Source: Actinomycetota bacterium (GTDB lineage Bacteria; Actinomycetota; Thermoleophilia; Gaiellales; Gaiellaceae). Taken from it: a stretch of 11,093 nt of DNA. The stretch spans positions 1-11,093 of the forward strand of contig JACCZA010000364.1 in NCBI GenBank assembly GCA_013696185.1, in the 5' to 3' direction. Positions within the stretch are counted from its first letter, which is position 1; each line of letters opens with the position of its first letter. Below the pieces are notes generated by a model that did no database searches, was not told where the DNA came from, and was given only the letters and a program-made list of their open reading frames with translations. The position numbers were made by a program, and so were the translations under genes. Below are positions 1 to 6,670 of the stretch, in pieces.

Positions 1-1157
1 CCGGCGTCCCGCAGGCACGCCTCGACGAGCCCGCGTACGCGGGTCGCGTAGTCCATCGGCGTCGTGTGCACCGTCGCGTAGAGCTCGTGCGCGGCAGCCC
101 CGAAGCGCTCGGCGAGCGCCCGGTCGGAGAGCGTGCGCACGAGTGCACGCGCGAGCCCGGCTGCGTCCTCCGGGTCGACGAGCAGGCCGGTCTGCCCGTC
201 GAGCACGAGCTCCGGAATGCCGCCCGCCCGACCGCCGATCGCGCCCCGACCCCGCGCGAACGCCTCGAGGAGCACGCGCGGGAGGCCCTCGGAGCGAGAC
301 GGCAGGACGAAGATCGTGGCCCGGTCGAGCTGCTCGGCGATCCCCTCCGGCGGCAGCCGCTCGATCCACTCGACCCGGCCGGGCAGGTCGGCGACGAGTT
401 GCTCGACGAGCGCGCGGCGCGTGCCGTGGCCGACGACCACGAGCTCGGCCTCGGGCAGCTCGGCGGCGACGCGCCGCCACGCGGCCGTCAGGGTGTCGAT
501 GCTCTTGTAGTACTCGAGCACGCCGACGAAGAGCGCCCGCGGCCGCTCGGGCAGCGGCGCCGGCGGACGGTCCGCGAAGGCCGAGAGGTCGGTGTAGGTG
601 GGAAAGCTCGCGGTCACCGGGATGCCGCGCACGTCCTCGACGAGCCCGCCCGTATAGGGCGAGACCGCCCGGACGGCGTCGCCACGGCGCAGCGCGATCC
701 TGCTGATCCAGTCGGCGAGCGGGTTGAGCAGCCTGCGCCGCGGCGAGCCGTAGAGCCGGGTGGCGGTGCGCCAGTCGCCGTGCACCTCGACGACGATGCG
801 GGGCGCCGGGCGCAGGAACGCGCGCGCGAGCAGCGCGGCCGCGCCCGTATAGGGGCTCTCGGCCAGGATCGCCTCGGGCCGGAACTCGCGGATCTGGCGC
901 CGGATCGTGGCCGGCAGGCGCACGTAGAAGAGGACGCCGTCGAGCAGGCGCGAGCGGCTCGCGGGCACCAGGCGGAAGCGCTCGTCCTCGCACGGGCTGC
1001 CGGGCTCGGCCGATGCGAGCACGCGGTAGTCGAGCTGGCGGACGAGCGCGTCGAACTTCTTCGCCAGCCAGTCGGGAAGCGGCAGCCGGTAGCGCGTGCG
1101 ACCGACGAGGAGGACGCGCGGACGGGGCGGGGCGCCGTTGCCGTTCGGGGCGCTCAT
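1..1157 (-). CDS. GT4-type glycosyltransferase, C-terminus cut by window edge
   Basis: This gene reads leftwards and leaves the window after 385 codons, so only its extreme C-terminus can be missing. It is a GT-B fold, probably retaining, nucleotide-sugar-dependent glycosyltransferase. An N-terminal Rossmann half begins PRVLLVGR at residues 13-20; IVVEVHGDWR lies at 121-130, and AVSPYTGGLVEDV around 164-176. The donor-binding C-terminal half begins LFVGVLEYYKSIDTL (209-223), followed by ELVVVGHG, FVLPSRSEGLPRVLLEAF with the GT4 E-x7-E pair (Glu290 and Glu298), and GGIPELVLDGQTGLLV. The ATG overlaps the stop of the upstream glycosyltransferase as ATGA (1154-1157), with a weak GAGG 7 nt ahead, so translation is probably coupled. 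No membrane segment is seen, so a cytoplasmic or membrane-associated enzyme is expected. The donor and acceptor sugars cannot be told from the sequence. Confidence 0.9.
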   Translation of the reverse strand, partial: MSAPNGNGAPPRPRVLLVGRTRYRLPLPDWLAKKFDALVRQLDYRVLASAEPGSPCEDERFRLVPASRSRLLDGVLFYVRLPATIRRQIREFRPEAILAESPYTGAAALLARAFLRPAPRIVVEVHGDWRTATRLYGSPRRRLLNPLADWISRIALRRGDAVRAVSPYTGGLVEDVRGIPVTASFPTYTDLSAFADRPPAPLPERPRALFVGVLEYYKSIDTLTAAWRRVAAELPEAELVVVGHGTRRALVEQLVADLPGRVEWIERLPPEGIAEQLDRATIFVLPSRSEGLPRVLLEAFARGRGAIGGRAGGIPELVLDGQTGLLVDPEDAAGLARALVRTLSDRALAERFGAAAHELYATVHTTPMDYATRVRGLVEACLRDA

Positions 1158-2269
1158 CCGCGCGCCTCGCGCAGGAGGAGCCCCTCGAGGCGCCCGTAGA
1201 CGCGGTCGCGTCCGAGCTCGGCGACCGACGGTCTCGAGCCGGCGGCGAGCCGCCCTCTCAGGCCCGGCTCCTCGAGCAGGCGGGCCAGCGCGCGGGCGAG
1301 CGCCTCGGGCGAGCCGGCCGGGACGAGCAGGCCGTTCTCGCCGTCGCGCACGACCTCCGGGACGCCTCCGACCGCCGTCGCGACGACCGGCGTGCCCACT
1401 GCGAGCGCCTCGACGACCGCGTGCGGGAAGTTCTCCCAGTCGCTCGAGAGCACTGCCGCCCGCGCCCGGGCGAGGGCCGCGAGCACTCCGTCGCGCGGCA
1501 GGCCGCCGGTGAACTCGACGCGGCGCTCGAGGCCGAGGGCGCGGCTCCGGGCCTCGAGCTCGGCGCGCTCGGGCCCCTCCCCGATCACGAGGAGCGACGC
1601 CGCGGGCACCCGGACGAGCGCCTCGAGCGCCGTGCCGAGTGCCTTCTGGCGCGTCAGCCGCCCGGCGAAGACGAAGCGCCCGTTCGCCTGCGCGTCCGCC
1701 GCGAGCCCGGCCTCGATGGGCGGAGCCGGGTTCGGGACCACGCTCAGCCGATCCTCCTCGAGACCCCAGCCGCGCGCGATCGCCGCCAGGTACTCGCTCG
1801 GGACGACGATCGCGCCGGCGCGGCGAAGCGCACGCGTGCGCGCCCGCCGGAGCGCCTGTACGGCGACACCGCCGCCGGGGAGCTGGAACTCCTCGAGCGT
1901 TCCGGCCGCGAGCCCGTAGCGGCGTGCGCGCTCGTAGGCCGGGTCGGAGACGAGCTTCGCCACGAGCGGTCTGCGTGCCGCGGCGGCAGCCGTGGCGGCG
2001 GCGGCGTAGGTGGCTGTCGCGTAGACCACGTCCGCCGAGCGCGCGGCGCGCGTGGCGGCAGCGGTCAGCAGGCCGTAGCGGATCGGGAAGGGCCGCCGCC
2101 GCGAGATCGTCTCGACGGGGCACGGTCGCTCGGTCGGCTCGCCGTCGGCCATCGTCACCACCGAGACGGTGTGGCCGCGTCCGACGAGGAAGCGGGCGAA
2201 GTCCGGCGCGTGCGTGGCGGGGCCGCCGACGTCGGGCGGCCAGATACCGGGAAGGAGGGCGACGCGCAT
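1154..2269 (-). CDS. GT4-type glycosyltransferase (371 aa)
   Basis: This is a complete GT-B glycosyltransferase of the GT4 family, likely adding a sugar to a lipid-linked glycan. The N-terminus MRVALLPGIWPPDVGGPATH is the usual first beta strand plus the glycine-rich acceptor-side loop. VVPSEYLAAIARGWGL (155-170) and VVPNPAPP mark the interdomain region. FVFAGRLTRQKALGTALEAL (199-218), LLVIGEGPERAELE, and DWENFPHAVVEALAVGTPVV with Glu279 and Glu287 as the E-x7-E pair form the donor site, followed by GGVPEVVRDGENGLLVP. The ATG at 2269 is chosen because it starts directly at beta-1. An in-frame GTG at 2305 (12 residues longer) lies 12 nt after a TATACT box and is a reasonable alternative. The open frame extends further upstream, but that part lies over the divergent ligase gene and is not coding. 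It ends in an ATGA overlap with the next glycosyltransferase. Confidence 0.9.
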   Translation of the reverse strand: MRVALLPGIWPPDVGGPATHAPDFARFLVGRGHTVSVVTMADGEPTERPCPVETISRRRPFPIRYGLLTAAATRAARSADVVYATATYAAAATAAAAARRPLVAKLVSDPAYERARRYGLAAGTLEEFQLPGGGVAVQALRRARTRALRRAGAIVVPSEYLAAIARGWGLEEDRLSVVPNPAPPIEAGLAADAQANGRFVFAGRLTRQKALGTALEALVRVPAASLLVIGEGPERAELEARSRALGLERRVEFTGGLPRDGVLAALARARAAVLSSDWENFPHAVVEALAVGTPVVATAVGGVPEVVRDGENGLLVPAGSPEALARALARLLEEPGLRGRLAAGSRPSVAELGRDRVYGRLEGLLLREARG

Positions 2270-2316
2270 GGGGAAGGGAACGGCCCGGAACAGCCGGTCC
2301 GTCACATACGCCCGCG

Positions 2317-2323
2317 TAGTATA
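2317..2323. promoter_or_regulatory. Candidate bidirectional promoter core
   Basis: The heptamer TAGTATA reads as TAGTAT (2317-2322) for the plus-strand ligase operon and as TATACT (2323 back to 2318) for the minus-strand glycosyltransferase operon; both fit TANNNT. The plus-strand box ends 11 nt before the ATG at 2334. The minus-strand box ends 12 nt before an in-frame GTG at 2305, or 48 nt before the preferred ATG at 2269. No convincing -35 element is seen on either side. Overlapping, symmetrical -10 boxes are known to give divergent transcription in bacteria; that it happens here is inferred. Confidence 0.45.
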
Positions 2324-2333
2324 GGGCCGCCCC

Positions 2334-3722
2334 ATGACCTCCCTCCGCCACGAAGACCTCTGGCGGCCGGCGCGGGATCTCCCCTTCCTCGTCTTCTCCG
2401 CCGCAGTCGCCCTCGGCCTCGTCCGGGCGGCCGACCAGCCGGCTTTCACGGCCGGCTTCGCGGGCACCAAGGTCTCCCTCGTCCCCGCGGATGCCGCCTT
2501 CGCGGCGCTGGCCGCGTGCGTCGTCTGGCGCCTGCTCGGGGGCGGCAGCCTGCCCCGCCCGACGCGCGCCGTCACGTTCGCCGCCGCCGCCTTCTCCGGC
2601 TGGCTGCTCGCCTCGTCGGCGGCGAACGGCGGCGAGGCCGTCGTGGCCGCGACGAAGCTGCTCGAGTACGGCCTGATCGGACTGGGCGCCGTGCTCTTCA
2701 TCCAGCGCCGCGTGCAGCTCTGGCTCTTCGTCGGGGTGATCGTCGCGGTCGAGACGGTGGCCGTCGGCTACGCGCTGCTCGCGTTCTTCGACGTCCCGCC
2801 GCTCGAGCCCGCGTCCCCCGGCGGCAGGCAGCCCTCGTTCCTCGGCGAGCACGGCCTGGCCTCCCTGTCCAACCTCGCCCTCACCTTCGCGCTCGCCACC
2901 CTCTTCGCCCCTCGCCGGCGCTTGCGGGGACTCGCCGTCGTCGCGGGTGTCGCGGGGGCGCTCGGGCTCGTCCTCGGAGCGGCGCTCGCGGGTCTCCTCG
3001 GCCTCTACCTCGGGATCGCGGCGATCCTGGGCCTCGCCGTCGCGCGCGGCGCCGCCACGCGTCGCGCCGTGACGCTCACCGTCGCGACGGCGCTCGTCGT
3101 GACGGTGGGTGCGCTGGCGCTGCGCTCAGGTGATCTCGCCGCGTTCGCGCGCTACCTCGGCGTGTCGGAGCGGTCGGAGGTGCAGGACGAGAACGCGGCG
3201 GGCTGGAGCCAGCGCCTGATCTACGCCTACGTCGGCGGGCGCGTCTTCCTCGACAACCCCGTGCTCGGGACGGGCTGGTACGGCCGCCTCCCGCCCTCGG
3301 AGTACGCCCGCTACCTGCCCGATGCCCGCGCGCGCTTCTCCGACCAGCCGCCGCGCTACTTTCCGTCGAGGACGGAGGGCTTCATCCCCCAGCAGACCTA
3401 CGACCAGGTGCTCTACGAGCTCGGCATCCTCGGAGCGCTGCTCTTCCTCGTACTCGTGGGCGTCGCGGCCACCGCCACGTGGGCGGCCGGGCGGGACTGG
3501 CCGAGAGGCGACCCCGACGAGCCGGCCGCGTACCTGCCGGCCGCGTGGGTGGGCGCCCTCGTCGGGGGCCTGGCCGGCGCAGCGCTCTTCGGAGGGATCC
3601 CGCTCGCCGCGATCTTCTGGATCACGCTCGGCGTCGCCGCGCTCGCACCGTCGCTCGTGCCCCCGCCCGCCGCCCGCCGGAGCGGGCTCGAGCGCTCGAC
3701 CGTCGGCGTGCACGCGGGGTGA
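2334..3722 (+). CDS. O-antigen ligase/polymerase-like membrane protein (Wzy_C/WaaL type)
   Basis: This 462-residue polytopic membrane protein has about ten to twelve hydrophobic segments, for example around 17-32, 54-68, 78-95, 112-125, 128-152, 180-192, 198-238, 245-264, 364-385, 402-422 and 423-440. The large extracytoplasmic loop (about 265-360) and the WSQRLIYAYVGGRVFLDNPVLGTGWYG segment (291-317) match the Wzy_C region of O-antigen ligases and Wzy polymerases, which act on undecaprenyl-linked glycans outside the membrane. The motif after the loop, IPQQTYDQVLYELGILG (351-367), aligns by eye with the family's HN..L..L.E.G..G motif but has Gln352 where many members have His. The start is the first ATG, 11 nt after a TAGTAT box and without a Shine-Dalgarno, so the mRNA may be nearly leaderless. 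Its stop overlaps the next gene as GTGA. Whether it polymerises, ligates, or transfers glycan to protein cannot be decided here. Confidence 0.85.
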   Translation: MTSLRHEDLWRPARDLPFLVFSAAVALGLVRAADQPAFTAGFAGTKVSLVPADAAFAALAACVVWRLLGGGSLPRPTRAVTFAAAAFSGWLLASSAANGGEAVVAATKLLEYGLIGLGAVLFIQRRVQLWLFVGVIVAVETVAVGYALLAFFDVPPLEPASPGGRQPSFLGEHGLASLSNLALTFALATLFAPRRRLRGLAVVAGVAGALGLVLGAALAGLLGLYLGIAAILGLAVARGAATRRAVTLTVATALVVTVGALALRSGDLAAFARYLGVSERSEVQDENAAGWSQRLIYAYVGGRVFLDNPVLGTGWYGRLPPSEYARYLPDARARFSDQPPRYFPSRTEGFIPQQTYDQVLYELGILGALLFLVLVGVAATATWAAGRDWPRGDPDEPAAYLPAAWVGALVGGLAGAALFGGIPLAAIFWITLGVAALAPSLVPPPAARRSGLERSTVGVHAG

Positions 3723-4450
3723 GCGGCAGCGACCTCTCCGACTGGCCCGGCGCCGACCGCAGGCACGTGCCGGCGGGCTCCGCGACGTACGTCGTCCGAT
3801 CCGCACTCGCCCGCTGGCTCCGGGACGAGGCGGCGCGCGCGGCCGAGCGATGGCCCGAGGGCGTGCGCGTGCTCGACGTCGGTTGCGGGGTGAAGCCGTA
3901 CTACCCCTTCTTCGCCGAGCACGCGAGCCGGTACGTCGGGGTCGACGTCGTCGAGAACCCGATGGCGGACGTCCACGGGCCGGTCGAGGCGCTGCCGGTG
4001 CCCGACGGCAGCTTCGAGCTCGTCCTCTGCACGCAGGTGCTCGAGCACTGCGACGACCCTGCGGCGGCCGTCTCGGAGCTGCGGCGGGTGACCGCCCCGG
4101 GCGGCCGCGTGCTCGCCTCCACCCACGGAGTGCAGGTGTACCATCCCTCGCCGGATGACCTCTGGCGCTGGACGCACGCCGGTCTGCAGCGGCTCTTCGT
4201 CCGACATGCCGACTGGGCGGGCGTCACGGTCCACGCCCCGAGCGGCACGGCTGCCTGTCTCGGCATGCTGGTCTCGAACTACACCGAGCAGGTCGCCCGT
4301 AGAGCACGCGTCGAGCCGCTCGGACGCCTGCTCGTGACGGGACTGAACCGCGGCGCACAGGCGATCGACGGCCGCGCGCGCGTGCTGCGGGAGCCGGGCC
4401 CCGGGACGATCCACGCCAACTACCACGTCGTCGCGGAGGTGCCGCTCTGA
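3719..4450 (+). CDS. Class I SAM-dependent methyltransferase
   Basis: This 243-residue cytoplasmic methyltransferase belongs to the Methyltransf_11-like group. Motif I is VLDVGCGVKPYY (51-62), the acidic residue after strand beta-2 lies in YVGVDVVENPMADV (72-85), and FELVLCTQVLEHCDDP (99-114) is the motif IV/post-IV region. LRRVTAPGGRVLASTHG (121-137) gives the PGG turn and strand beta-5. The segment HPSPDDLWRWTHAGLQRLF (142-160) is a pattern I associate with methyltransferases in surface-polysaccharide clusters. The GTG start at 3719 shares four bases with the ligase stop (GTGA, 3719-3722), and the long open frame upstream is only a shadow of the ligase. The substrate is unknown: a sugar hydroxyl or amine, or a nucleotide-sugar, is the likely target from its place between a ligase and an epimerase. 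Confidence 0.85.
   Translation: MSGSDLSDWPGADRRHVPAGSATYVVRSALARWLRDEAARAAERWPEGVRVLDVGCGVKPYYPFFAEHASRYVGVDVVENPMADVHGPVEALPVPDGSFELVLCTQVLEHCDDPAAAVSELRRVTAPGGRVLASTHGVQVYHPSPDDLWRWTHAGLQRLFVRHADWAGVTVHAPSGTAACLGMLVSNYTEQVARRARVEPLGRLLVTGLNRGAQAIDGRARVLREPGPGTIHANYHVVAEVPL
4435..4440 (+). promoter_or_regulatory. Shine-Dalgarno GGAGGT that decides the epimerase start
   Basis: GGAGGT lies inside the end of the methyltransferase gene, 6 nt before CTG at 4447 but 18 nt before the first conventional start, GTG at 4459. It is one of the strongest ribosome-binding sites in the window and favours initiation at the CTG. Confidence 0.6.
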
Positions 4451-5400
4451 GCCGCCGCGTGCTCGTCACGGGCGGTGCCGGCTTCATCGGCTCGAACCTC
4501 GTCGGCGGACTGCTCGAGCGAGGTGACGAGGTGCGCATCCTCGACAACTTCTCGACCGGCCTGCGCGCGAACCTCGCCGGGCTCGCCGACGAGGTCGAGG
4601 TGGTCGAGGGCGAGCTGCGCAGCTACGAGCGCGTGCACGCGGCGATCCGCGGCGTGGAGGTGGTCTTCCACCAGGGCGCGCTGCCGTCGGTTCCGCGCTC
4701 GGTGCAGGATCCGCTGACGACGAGCGCCGTCAACGTGGAGGGGACGCTCAACGTCCTCCTCGCCGCCCGCGACGAGGGAGTCCGCCGCATCGTCTTCGCC
4801 TCCTCCTCGTCGGTCTACGGCAGCTCGGGCAGCCTCCCGCGCGTGGAGTCGGCGCCGACCGACCCGATCGCCCCCTACGCCGTCGCGAAGCTCGCCGCCG
4901 AGCGCTACTGCGTCAGCTTCAGCCGCGTCTACGGCGGGCTCGAGACCGTGTGCCTGCGCTACTTCAACGTCTTCGGCCCCCGGCAGGACCCCTCGTCGGA
5001 GTACGCGGCAGCGGTACCGCGCTTCCTGGCGGCGGTGATCGCGGGCGAGCCGGTCACGATCTACGGCGACGGCGGTCAGCTGCGCGACTTCACCTACGTC
5101 GCGAACGTGGTCGAGGCCAACCTGCTCGCCGCCGAGGTGGAGGGCATCAACGGTCTCGTCTTCAACATCGCCACGGGAACCCCGGTGAGCGTGAACGAGA
5201 TCGCCGACCTGATCGGCGCCGTCCTCGACCGGCCCGTCGAGAAGCGGTACCTGCCGACGCGGGCCGGCGACATCCGCGACTCGTGGGCGGACGTCGGCGA
5301 GGCGCGCCGGCTGCTCGGCTACGAGCCGCGCGTCGACCTGCAGGAGGGGCTCAGGCTCGTCTCCGAGGCCTTCGTCTCGGGCCTCGCACGTGCAGGCTGA
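4447..5400 (+). CDS. NAD-dependent nucleotide-sugar epimerase (UDP-hexose 4-epimerase type, extended SDR)
   Basis: This is an extended short-chain dehydrogenase/reductase likely to invert C4 of a UDP-hexose (Glc, GlcNAc or GlcA) in the cytoplasm. With the CTG start it has 317 residues and begins SRRVLVTGGAGFIGSN after the initiator, giving the Rossmann TGGAGFIGS motif at 8-16. VVFHQGALPSVPRSVQDP follows at about 72-89. The catalytic set is Ser-rich FASSSSVYG plus Tyr144 and Lys148 in PYAVAK. CLRYFNVFGPRQDPSSEYAAAVPRF resembles WbpP/Gne-like UDP-GlcNAc 4-epimerases. A strong GGAGGT 6 nt upstream and a 4-nt CTGA overlap with the methyltransferase stop support CTG at 4447. The fallback is GTG at 4459 (313 residues), which would lose four residues and start inside beta-1. 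Its end overlaps the next gene by 11 nt. Substrate specificity is not determinable by eye. Confidence 0.88.
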   Translation: MSRRVLVTGGAGFIGSNLVGGLLERGDEVRILDNFSTGLRANLAGLADEVEVVEGELRSYERVHAAIRGVEVVFHQGALPSVPRSVQDPLTTSAVNVEGTLNVLLAARDEGVRRIVFASSSSVYGSSGSLPRVESAPTDPIAPYAVAKLAAERYCVSFSRVYGGLETVCLRYFNVFGPRQDPSSEYAAAVPRFLAAVIAGEPVTIYGDGGQLRDFTYVANVVEANLLAAEVEGINGLVFNIATGTPVSVNEIADLIGAVLDRPVEKRYLPTRAGDIRDSWADVGEARRLLGYEPRVDLQEGLRLVSEAFVSGLARAG

Positions 5401-6619
5401 CGGCGTGCGCGGCGAGCGCCGCGCCCCGATCCGGGTCCTGCGCGTGATCGCCCGCCTGAACATGGGCGGCCCCGCGCTCCACGTCGCCTACCTGACGGCC
5501 GGCCTGGAGCGACGCGGCTACTCGACGACGCTCGTCGCCGGCGGCCTCGCGCGGGGGGAGAGCTCGATGGACTTCGTCGCCGCCGAGCAGGGCGTCGCCG
5601 TCGTCTCGCTCGCGCAGCTGCACCGCGACATCTCGCCCTTCAGGGACGCGATAGCGACGATCCGCCTCGCGCGCCTGATCCGGCGCGAGCGGCCGCACGT
5701 GATCCACACGCACACCGCGAAGGCCGGGGCAGTCGGCCGGACGGCCGCCCTGCTCGCCGGCGGCAGGCCGCGCCCGATCATCGTCCACACCTTCCACGGC
5801 CACGTCCTGCGGGGCTACTTCGGCCGTGTGGCGAGCTCGGGCTTCCGGCTGCTCGAGCGGCGCCTGGCGCGCGTCACGGACGCCCTCGTCGCGGTCAGCC
5901 CGCAGGTGCGCGACGACCTCGTCGAGCTCGGTGTCGCGGCACCGGAGAAGTTCGCGGTCGTCAGGCTCGGGATCGAGCTCGAGCAGCGCGTCCGGGCCGC
6001 GCCCGAGGAGCGGGAGTCGACCCGGCGGCTGCTCGGTATCCCGCCCGGGCGCTTCGCCGTCGGCTGGATCGGCCGCATGACCGGAGTCAAGCGCACTGAC
6101 GACGTCCTGCTCGCGCTCAAGCGCCTGCGAGAGCTGGGCGTGGACGCCTGCCTCTGCATGATCGGCGACGGGCCGGGCCGAGACGAGGTGGAGGAGCACG
6201 CGCACCGGCTCGGCATCGCAAGGCACTGCCTCTACCTCGGCTACCAGCAGCGCATCGCTCCCTGGTACGCGGCAGTCGACGTCGTGATCCTGCCCTCCGC
6301 GAACGAGGGGACGCCGGTCAGCGCGATCGAGGCGCTGGCGTCCGGCCGCCCGGTCGTGGCGACGCGGGTCGGCGGCGTGCCCGACGTCATCCGCGACGGC
6401 GAGGACGGCTTCCTGGTCGAGGTCGGCGACATCGAGGCGCTCGCCGAGCGCCTGGCCCGGCTCGCCTCCGACGCCGCGCTCTGCGAGCGGATGGGTACAG
6501 CCGGCAGGCAGCGCGTGCTGCCTCGCTACGGCGTCGCCCGCCTGGTCGAGGACGTCGATCGCCTCTACCGCTCGCTGCTCGAGACGCGTGGCCGGGACGA
6601 GCCCGGCGCCCGCGCCTGA
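5390..6619 (+). CDS. GT4-type glycosyltransferase (409 aa)
   Basis: This is a complete GT-B glycosyltransferase and the last gene of the plus-strand operon. The N-terminal half has VLRVIARLNMGGPALHVAYL (16-35), PHVIHTHTAKAGAVGRTAAL (102-121) and VHTFHGHVLRGYF (132-144), a pattern seen in GT4 enzymes of capsule and O-antigen clusters. DALVAVSPQVRDDLVELGV precedes the linker. The donor-binding half has FAVGWIGRMTGVKRTDDVL (222-240), CLCMIGDGPGRDEVE, and ILPSANEGTPVSAIEALASG with Glu306 and Glu314 as the E-x7-E pair, followed by GGVPDVIRDGEDGFLVE. GTG at 5390 overlaps the epimerase stop by 11 nt. An in-frame GTG at 5405, 4 nt after that stop, is equally possible because neither has a clear Shine-Dalgarno; the first 15 or so residues carry no conserved feature. 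Linkage and sugar are unknown. Confidence 0.9.
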   Translation: MQADGVRGERRAPIRVLRVIARLNMGGPALHVAYLTAGLERRGYSTTLVAGGLARGESSMDFVAAEQGVAVVSLAQLHRDISPFRDAIATIRLARLIRRERPHVIHTHTAKAGAVGRTAALLAGGRPRPIIVHTFHGHVLRGYFGRVASSGFRLLERRLARVTDALVAVSPQVRDDLVELGVAAPEKFAVVRLGIELEQRVRAAPEERESTRRLLGIPPGRFAVGWIGRMTGVKRTDDVLLALKRLRELGVDACLCMIGDGPGRDEVEEHAHRLGIARHCLYLGYQQRIAPWYAAVDVVILPSANEGTPVSAIEALASGRPVVATRVGGVPDVIRDGEDGFLVEVGDIEALAERLARLASDAALCERMGTAGRQRVLPRYGVARLVEDVDRLYRSLLETRGRDEPGARA

Positions 6620-6628
6620 GAGGAAGGA

Positions 6629-6662
6629 GTGCTGGGCGACGGGGCGAGCCGCCGCCCAGCAC
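6629..6662. terminator. Hairpin between convergent genes, probable shared terminator
   Basis: GTGCTGGGCG (6629-6638) and CGCCCAGCAC (6653-6662) are perfect 10-bp inverted arms around a 14-nt loop that can add three inner pairs (6640-6642 with 6649-6651). The hairpin sits 10 nt past the stop of the plus-strand glycosyltransferase and 9 nt past the stop of the minus-strand hydrolase. No U-tract follows on the plus side; on the minus side the run TCCTTCCT follows. This fits U-poor actinobacterial terminators serving both directions. Confidence 0.6.
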
Positions 6663-6670
6663 CGAGAGTT

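Noticed and set aside
66..1199. Long plus-strand open frame of 377 codons
   Set aside because: It is antisense to a glycosyltransferase with clear GT4 motifs. Its translation is Arg/Ala/Asp/Glu-rich and low in complexity, as expected from a shadow frame in GC-rich DNA.
2270..2701. N-terminal extension of the glycosyltransferase at 1154-2269
   Set aside because: The frame stays open to 2701 but lies antisense over the ligase gene and lacks GT features. Only the short extension to GTG 2305 is kept as an alternative.
1013..3133. Plus-strand open frame of 706 codons
   Set aside because: It runs antisense through one real gene and out of frame through the ligase gene, with Arg/Gly/Ala-rich sequence and no domain. 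It is a GC-driven shadow.
4420..5463. Minus-strand open frame of 347 codons across the epimerase
   Set aside because: It is antisense to a complete SDR with intact catalytic motifs. The His/Asp/Arg-rich composition is typical of a complementary-strand shadow.
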